The notes under the pieces: model-generated
The model's input: only the letters and a program-made list of their open reading frames with translations
Told to the model about the DNA's origin: nothing
Database searches by the model: none
From: JAOPZW01 sp963789015
Lineage (GTDB): Bacteria; Actinomycetota; Thermoleophilia; Solirubrobacterales; Solirubrobacteraceae
Length of the DNA stretch: 64,000 bases
Direction of reading: 5' to 3'
Assembly: GCA_963789015.1 (NCBI GenBank)
Contig: CAWBIU010000001.1
Coordinates: forward strand, 1,426,001-1,490,000
Made by a program: the position numbers and the translations under genes
In this document: positions 61,820 to 64,000 of the stretch, piece after piece
Numbering within the stretch: position 1 is the first letter of the stretch
Layout of the letters: the number at the start of each line of letters is the position of its first letter

Positions 61820-63220
61820 TCAGCCCGGTGCCGTCAGCGCGGCCGTCGCGTCGACGAGCCCCGCGCCGTAGTAGCGGTCCGGGCCCGGCTGGCCGAGGTC
61901 TCGCGCCGTGGCCATCAGGCGCGCCTGGACGGCCTCGGGCGTCGGCTTGGGCCCGAGCGTGCCGGCGCCGATCATCAGCGCGACGATGCCCGTGACGTGG
62001 GGCGCGGCCATCGACGTGCCGCGGTAGTCGGTCGGGACGACGAAGCGCCCCGGCGACGAGCGGCGGAAGGTGACCTGGAGGATGTTGCGCCCCGGGGAGA
62101 CGCCGGGCGTGCAGCTCGCGTCGCCGGCGATCGCCGCGTCGTCGCCGCCGCCGGGAGCGACGAGGTCGAGCCCCGCGCCGTAGTTGGAGTAGTCGCCCAG
62201 GCAGCCGTGCTCGGTCGTGCCGCCGACGTAGATGATCGAGCTCGCCAGGCGCCGGGACGGGACGTCGCCCTGCGAGAGGTTGCCCGCGGCGGCGACGAAG
62301 GTGACCTTGTGGCGATGCGCGTAGCGGATCGCGTCGCGGATCTCCGGGGCGGTCGTGATCGACAGCGCGCGCGGCGGATAGGCGTTGGGATCGAAGAGCT
62401 CGATCGAGGCGTTGATGACCTGCGCGCCGCGGTCGACGGCGTAGCGGATCCCCTCGGCGATGCGCGCGGAGCCGGCGCCGCCCGCGGCGTCGAGGACGCG
62501 CACGGGGATGATGTCGGCCGCGTAGGCGATGCCGACCATCCCGTAGCCGTTGTTGGCCGACGCGGCGATCGTCGAGGCCACGAACGTGCCGTGGCCGTTG
62601 GCGTCGTTGGGGAAGGCGTCCTCGGACACGAAGTCGTAGCCCTTGAGCAGTCGCACCGGCGAGAGGTCGGGCGAGCGGCGCAGACGGCCGCGGTCGGCGT
62701 AGGCCACGCCGGTGTCGACGACGGCGACACGCACGCGCCGGCCGCCGGGCTTGCCGACGGCGACGGCGGCGTCCCACGCGGGGGCGATGTTGATGCCGAA
62801 CGGCCCGACGAGGTCCCACTGCTGCGCCGTCCATCCGCCTGACGTGCCGGCCGCCTGGGCGGCGCCGGTGTCGTTGGGGGCGAAGGCGGCGAGCCGCGCG
62901 CGGTAGTTCGGGGTGGCGGAGGCGACCGCGGCGCGCGCCGACAGGCGGCGCATCGCGCTGCGAGCGCCGGTGCGGCCGGCGCGCACGAGCCACGCGTCGG
63001 CGCCGATGTGACGCACGACGCGGACGCCGGCGGCGCGACGGGCGTGGCTGCGCTCGGCCGCCGACGTGCCGGGCGCGAAGCGGACGACGACGTCGTTCGC
63101 GGTGGCGCCGGAATCGGCGGCGGTCGCGGCGGGGGCGCCCACGGCGAGCAGCGCGAGGGCGAGCACGGCGCACGCGAGCACGCGCACGAGGCGAAGAGGG
63201 GAGCGGGCAGCGAGGATCAT
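61820..63220 (-). CDS. Secreted subtilisin-like (S8) serine protease
   Basis: The 466-residue precursor has a signal peptide (VLALALLAVGAPAATAA, cleavage near 35) and an inhibitor-I9-like prodomain (VVVRFAPGTSAAERSHARRAAG). The catalytic domain has Asp169 in VAVVDTGVAYAD, His210 in NDANGHGTFVAST, Asn314 in VAAAGNLSQ and Ser403 in GTSMAAPHVTG. The set is complete, so an active extracellular protease is expected. Start ATG 63220; the upstream region holds GCCGATAAGG-like promoter sequence. Confidence 0.93.
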   Translation of the reverse strand: MILAARSPLRLVRVLACAVLALALLAVGAPAATAADSGATANDVVVRFAPGTSAAERSHARRAAGVRVVRHIGADAWLVRAGRTGARSAMRRLSARAAVASATPNYRARLAAFAPNDTGAAQAAGTSGGWTAQQWDLVGPFGINIAPAWDAAVAVGKPGGRRVRVAVVDTGVAYADRGRLRRSPDLSPVRLLKGYDFVSEDAFPNDANGHGTFVASTIAASANNGYGMVGIAYAADIIPVRVLDAAGGAGSARIAEGIRYAVDRGAQVINASIELFDPNAYPPRALSITTAPEIRDAIRYAHRHKVTFVAAAGNLSQGDVPSRRLASSIIYVGGTTEHGCLGDYSNYGAGLDLVAPGGGDDAAIAGDASCTPGVSPGRNILQVTFRRSSPGRFVVPTDYRGTSMAAPHVTGIVALMIGAGTLGPKPTPEAVQARLMATARDLGQPGPDRYYGAGLVDATAALTAPG

Positions 63221-63331
63221 GGACGGAGGGACCTGCGTCCCTTATCGGCAAACAACGCCGTTCCCACGAAGTTTCTCAGCCGTGGCCAACCTGCAGGCCG
63301 GGTCTGGCGCGCGAGCGGGCATCATGGGGCG

Positions 63332-63802
63332 ATGGATCGCGCCGTCATCGACGACGCCGGCGACGAGTCGTGGATGCGCCTGGCCATCGCCGAGGCCGAG
63401 CGTGCGCTCACCCACGACGACGTCCCGATCGGCGCCGTTGTCGTCCACGGCGGCGATGTCATCGCCGCGGCGCACAACGAGCGCGAGCTGCGCACGGACC
63501 CCACGGCACACGCCGAGACGCTCGCGCTGCGGGCCGCCGCGGCGGCGCTCGGCTCGTGGCGCGTCCTCGACAGCACGCTGTACGTGACCCTCGAGCCGTG
63601 CGCCATGTGCGCCGGCGCGATCGTGCTCGCCCGCGTGCCGCGCGTCGTCTTCGGGTGCACGGACCCGAAGGCGGGCGCCGCGGGCAGCGTCCTCGACGTG
63701 CTCGCCGAGCCGCGCCTGAACCATCGCCCGCAGGTGCTCGGCGGTGTGCTCGCCGGGCCCTGCGCCGCGCTGCTCACCGGGTTCTTCGCCTCCCGGCGCT
63801 GA
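63332..63802 (+). CDS. tadA: tRNA(adenine34) deaminase TadA
   Basis: The 156-residue deaminase has HAETLAL (zinc-binding His60, proton-shuttle Glu62) and EPCAMCAGAIVLARV (Cys90 and Cys93). FGCTDPKAGAAGSVLDVL is typical of TadA. It converts A34 to inosine in tRNA-Arg(ACG). An ATG inside a short leader at 63332 is used. Many genomes carry a tRNA-Ser gene next to tadA; none is recognisable here. Confidence 0.94.
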   Translation: MDRAVIDDAGDESWMRLAIAEAERALTHDDVPIGAVVVHGGDVIAAAHNERELRTDPTAHAETLALRAAAAALGSWRVLDSTLYVTLEPCAMCAGAIVLARVPRVVFGCTDPKAGAAGSVLDVLAEPRLNHRPQVLGGVLAGPCAALLTGFFASRR

Positions 63803-63840
63803 CGCAGATGGCCTCGGAGCGAGTCCAACCGCGTGCCGGG

Positions 63841-63999
63841 CTAACGCAGGCGGCGTCGGGCGCGCGCCAGCCCGGCGGATGTGGCGAGGGCCGCGCGCGC
63901 CGCTCGTGTCGAGCGAGTGACGCCGACATAGGGTGTCTGCGTGCTGCCGAAGGCGCGGAAGAAGCGCTCGACCGGCTTGAGCATCGAGCCCTCGAAGTC
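63841..63999 (-). CDS. C-terminal fragment of an unidentified protein, 5' end off the window
   Basis: The last 52 codons of a minus-strand gene are present. They read DFEGSMLKPVERFFRAFGS, TQTPYVGVT, then a basic Arg/Ala-rich tail ending RARRRLR before TAG (63841-63843). The frame is open to the right edge. The fragment is too short to name a family. Confidence 0.5.
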   Translation of the reverse strand, partial: DFEGSMLKPVERFFRAFGSTQTPYVGVTRSTRAARAALATSAGLARARRRLR

Positions 64000-64000
64000 G

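Noticed and set aside
63803..63840. Possible tRNA-Ser beside tadA
   Set aside because: The short segment does not form a cloverleaf and lacks a recognisable T arm and acceptor end.

Overview
The window is very GC-rich (roughly three quarters G+C), dense in genes, and uses many GTG starts. Its FHA/Ser-Thr-kinase signalling genes, SnoaL-like and SRPBCC proteins, and type II polyketide genes point to a high-GC actinobacterium. The gene content would fit Thermoleophilia (Solirubrobacterales/Conexibacter-like). That placement is inference; there is no rRNA marker here. I saw no tRNA, CRISPR array, IS element or phage gene.

Region 1 (1-23,450, minus strand) is one long cobalamin operon that enters through a cobalamin riboswitch at about 23,295-23,450 and runs off the left edge: cbtB-cbtA-cobC(phosphatase)-cbiB-cobQ-cobN-chlID-cobO-apgM-like-cobB-cobI-cbiQ-cbiX/cbiO fusion-cobJ-cobA-cbiM-cobM-cbiD-cobL-cobE-ferredoxin-cobH-cobU/cobC fusion. 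Most stops overlap the next start as ATGA or GTGA, so the genes look translationally coupled. Early (CbiX) and late (CobN/ChlID) cobalt insertion coexist. cobN and chlID carry at least nine single-base insertions, while the rest of the operon is open.

Region 2 (23.5-36 kb) holds a GT39 glycosyltransferase (one frameshift), a SnoaL-like protein, an FHA-FHA-ABC half transporter convergent with a beta-propeller receptor kinase, a trypsin-like lipoprotein protease, an LmeA/DUF2993 protein, an FHA-HTH regulator, an acyl-CoA carboxyltransferase with a small zinc-ribbon partner, and an ECF sigma factor.

Region 3 (36-49.2 kb) is a spore-pigment-like type II polyketide locus. One plus-strand operon encodes a TcmI-type cyclase, malonyl-CoA:ACP transacylase, two ABM proteins, a ketoreductase and a cupin. 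A second encodes AcpS, a cupin, KS-alpha, chain-length factor, ACP and an aromatase/cyclase. Minus-strand genes between them encode a methyltransferase and a two-permease ABC exporter. Six copies of a GTATCA-N15-CTCT element with an invariant 15-base spacer precede these transcription units, the remnant gene next to the sigma factor, and the DUF2993 gene. It looks like the promoter of one alternative-sigma regulon.

Region 4 (49.4-64 kb) has an amidoligase trio (a drastically shortened asparagine-synthetase relative, a COG2308 ATP-grasp protein and a COG2170 carboxylate-amine ligase), a HAD phosphatase, an SsuABC-like transporter without a binding protein, a gluconokinase-like FGGY kinase, a secreted metzincin-like protein, a GH13 enzyme, a phosphofructokinase with a PPi-type signature, a lipoprotein, a 28-residue membrane peptide, a universal stress protein, a secreted subtilase and tadA.

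Thirteen apparent frameshifts were found in six genes, and every one is repaired by removing a single base. An insertion-only bias suggests long-read sequence error more than gene decay, although the cluster in cobN/chlID stands out.
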